Shown: positions 34,246 through 35,618 of the stretch, one piece after another | Layout of the letters: each line of letters starts with the position of its first letter | Position numbering within the stretch: position 1 is the first letter of the stretch | Source of the DNA: Clostridiales bacterium | GTDB taxonomy: Bacteria > Bacillota > Clostridia > Oscillospirales > Oscillospiraceae | NCBI GenBank assembly: GCA_012523085.1 | Contig: JAAYJC010000059.1 | Coordinates: 1-35,618, forward strand | DNA length: 35,618 nucleotides | Reading direction: 5' to 3' | Made by a program: the position numbers and the translations under genes | Notes under the pieces: generated by a model | What the model saw: the letters and a program-made list of their open reading frames with translations, nothing else | Databases searched by the model: none | What the model was told of the DNA's origin: nothing

Positions 34246-35436
34246 ATGAGGATTGATACGCAGAATAACAAACGCGGCTTAATTATTGTCATACTCGTTT
34301 GCCTTGGTGTTTTTGCCCCCGCTTATGCCCAGTTTCAGTTTACGGTGTTGGGATCCCGTTTCATCGAATCGACCGATATATCACCGACACAGTTTTCCAG
34401 CATCATTACCGCACCGTTGATTCCGGGTATGTTTTTGAGTCTGATATCCGGCTTGCTTGTGGACAGATTCGGTGCGAAGCGGGTTTTGCTGTTCAGTATA
34501 CTCGTAACAGCGGCAGGTGCCTGCATCCGCATCTGGGCCGGCAGTTATTTTTCGATGTTTATCGGCATGATGCTCATCGGCGTTCATGCCACCTTTTTGA
34601 ACACAAACGCCGCTAAAATATTCGGATATTGGTTTGAACCGAAAAAAGTCGGCATGCTGATGGGCGTTTTTATTGCTTTTGTCAACGGAGCAATGGCCCT
34701 GGGAATGGGTACGGGCGCATTGTTTGCCGACATGAAAACGGCTTTTATTGTTTCCACAGCCGTCATTTTTGTGTTGGCGCTTTTGTGGCTTTTCTTCGCA
34801 AAAGATAAAAAAACGTCGGAAGGCCGGCTGACGCAATCGGCGCCGATGATGGAATGCCTGAAAGCCTCACTGAAAAGCCGCAATGTCTGGATCACCGGTA
34901 TAGCGATCATGCTGGTCAGCACCGGCGCTGCCGTGATGAGCATGTTTTTACCGACTGCCTTGGTTAAGGTCAGGGGTTTCAAAGAAACGACGGCGGGCGC
35001 TGTTGCGATGGCGATAATGCTGGGCTCCGCGTTCAGCTGCTTTGTCACGCCGCTCATAGACGCGAAAATAAAGAACACCAAACTTTTAATGTTCGTTTAC
35101 GGGCTTTTGGGTGCAATCGGCGTTAGCTTTGCCTGGCGCGCGCCGCAGGGTGTTTTGATCTTTGCCGCTTTGTTTATGACCGGTTTTGTGACCACCGGCC
35201 TGACGCCGGTTCTGGCCTCAATCCCAATCCAACTCAAAGAGATCGGTCCGATATATGCCGGCACTGCCGGCGGCGTGGTCGGCACGATTCAGCTTTTCGG
35301 AACCGTCGTAATACCCACCTACATTCTGAGCCCCATCGTCGGAGCAGATTACCGGCTGTTGTTTTATCTGTTCGGCATCATTCTTGTCATATTCGCTTTC
35401 TTTTCCCAACTGCTGCCAAAAATACCGCACCGGTAA
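34246..35436 (+). CDS. Major facilitator superfamily transporter
   Basis: A 396-residue protein with about twelve hydrophobic segments, a standard MFS size. The loop between helices 2 and 3 has the MFS motif-A-like GLLVDRFGAKRVL, and a second, weaker loop lies after helix 8 (PLIDAKIKNTKLL). The middle loop is short and charged (AKDKKTSEGR). The general pattern resembles NarK/CynX-type uptake carriers, but no substrate-defining motif is visible, so the substrate is unknown. A ribosome-like AAGGA lies about 14 bases before the ATG, further than ideal. It is the last protein gene before the intron. Confidence 0.88.
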   Translation: MRIDTQNNKRGLIIVILVCLGVFAPAYAQFQFTVLGSRFIESTDISPTQFSSIITAPLIPGMFLSLISGLLVDRFGAKRVLLFSILVTAAGACIRIWAGSYFSMFIGMMLIGVHATFLNTNAAKIFGYWFEPKKVGMLMGVFIAFVNGAMALGMGTGALFADMKTAFIVSTAVIFVLALLWLFFAKDKKTSEGRLTQSAPMMECLKASLKSRNVWITGIAIMLVSTGAAVMSMFLPTALVKVRGFKETTAGAVAMAIMLGSAFSCFVTPLIDAKIKNTKLLMFVYGLLGAIGVSFAWRAPQGVLIFAALFMTGFVTTGLTPVLASIPIQLKEIGPIYAGTAGGVVGTIQLFGTVVIPTYILSPIVGADYRLLFYLFGIILVIFAFFSQLLPKIPHR

Positions 35437-35491
35437 CAGTGTCCCGATGAAGAACTCCCGTTGCAGGCGGGCAGCGGATGCACCAATAAAA

Positions 35492-35618
35492 ATCGGGTAG
35501 GAGGCGGTGACTAACCGCCGTCCTCCCACACCACCGTACGTACCGTTCGGTATACGGCGGTTCAACCGCATAAGTGCAGGGACTCGTACCGGTCAAGGAT
35601 ACTGTAGTATCCGGCCTG
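35492..35618 (-). mobile_element. 3' end of a class C-like group II intron (domains V and VI)
   Basis: On the minus strand a domain V hairpin lies at 35561-35530: ACCGCCGTA pairs with TACGGTGGT, TACC with GGTA, a GAAC tetraloop and a two-base CG bulge; the CGC triad fits class C introns. Domain VI is GGCGGT (35519-35514) with ACCGCC (35508-35503) minus-sense. The intron ends near CTACCCGAT at about 35492, followed by TTTTATTGG as 3' exon. The reverse transcriptase ORF, which should precede domain V, is beyond the right edge; a short frame ending YESLHLCG before domain V may be its tail. Annotated ORFs across this stretch are not real proteins. Confidence 0.85.

Noticed and set aside
35218..35596. 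Minus-strand ORFs covering the group II intron domains and the MFS gene end
   Set aside because: They translate structured intron RNA (for example PYTERYVRWC from domain V) or run antisense to the MFS gene; such ORFs are a known annotation artefact.

Overview
The window looks like a chromosomal stretch from a low-to-mid GC Firmicute of the Clostridia type. The reasons are a T-box leader, an HPr kinase/murB/rapZ/whiA cluster, Cys-containing L28 and L32, strong AGGAGG-type ribosome sites, lipoprotein signals without outer-membrane genes, and a large BadF/BadG-type activase protein typical of anaerobic clostridia. No rRNA, tRNA or CRISPR array was seen. Most of the content is core housekeeping genes. 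The unusual material is in broken or re-punctuated genes, intergenic palindromes and a mobile intron at the right edge.

Layout. 1-481 (minus): 5' part of a lipoprotein with a WG-type repeat. 482-842: divergent upstream region with a sigma-A-like promoter and an arginine-type T-box riboswitch. 843-2538: argS, full length in content but split by two -1-type frameshifts. 2735-3109: glyoxalase-fold enzyme. 3391-7669: a two-gene version of a protein usually seen as one chain (double ATPase activase, then a 2-hydroxyacyl-CoA dehydratase-like subunit), overlapping uvrA (7647-10472). 10526-17041: a small export protein, a one-TM hypothetical, recD2, comF, a solitary mreB, pyrE and radC. 17153-19123: uvrB. 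19246-23063 (minus): spermidine/putrescine ABC importer potABCD with its own consensus promoter and a repeated 12-mer in the leader. 23193-24155 (minus): RluA/RluD-family pseudouridine synthase. 24400-24585: rpmB. 24676-30198 (minus): DUF177, rpmF, DUF512 radical-SAM-like protein, der, plsY, gpsA. 30478-34206: hprK, murB, rapZ, whiA, without the yvcK/glmR gene usually found between the last two. 34246-35436: MFS transporter. 35492-35618 (minus): domains V and VI of a class C-like group II intron running off the window.

How the genes work together. UvrA, UvrB, RecD2 and RadC are genome-maintenance genes. The DUF177-rpmF-DUF512-der-plsY-gpsA run links ribosome assembly with phospholipid precursor synthesis: GpsA makes glycerol-3-phosphate and PlsY acylates it. 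The hprK-murB-rapZ-whiA run links carbon-catabolite signalling, cell-wall precursor synthesis and division control.

Points to look at first: the doubly frameshifted argS behind an intact T-box (the second shift sits on an A AAA AAC heptamer); an apparent ATT start codon for whiA behind a strong Shine-Dalgarno; the group II intron end; a pair of near-identical 25-bp palindromic repeats in front of two unrelated minus-strand genes, each next to a larger inverted repeat; and a tandem 12-mer in the potA leader. I did not find a clear new multi-gene system.
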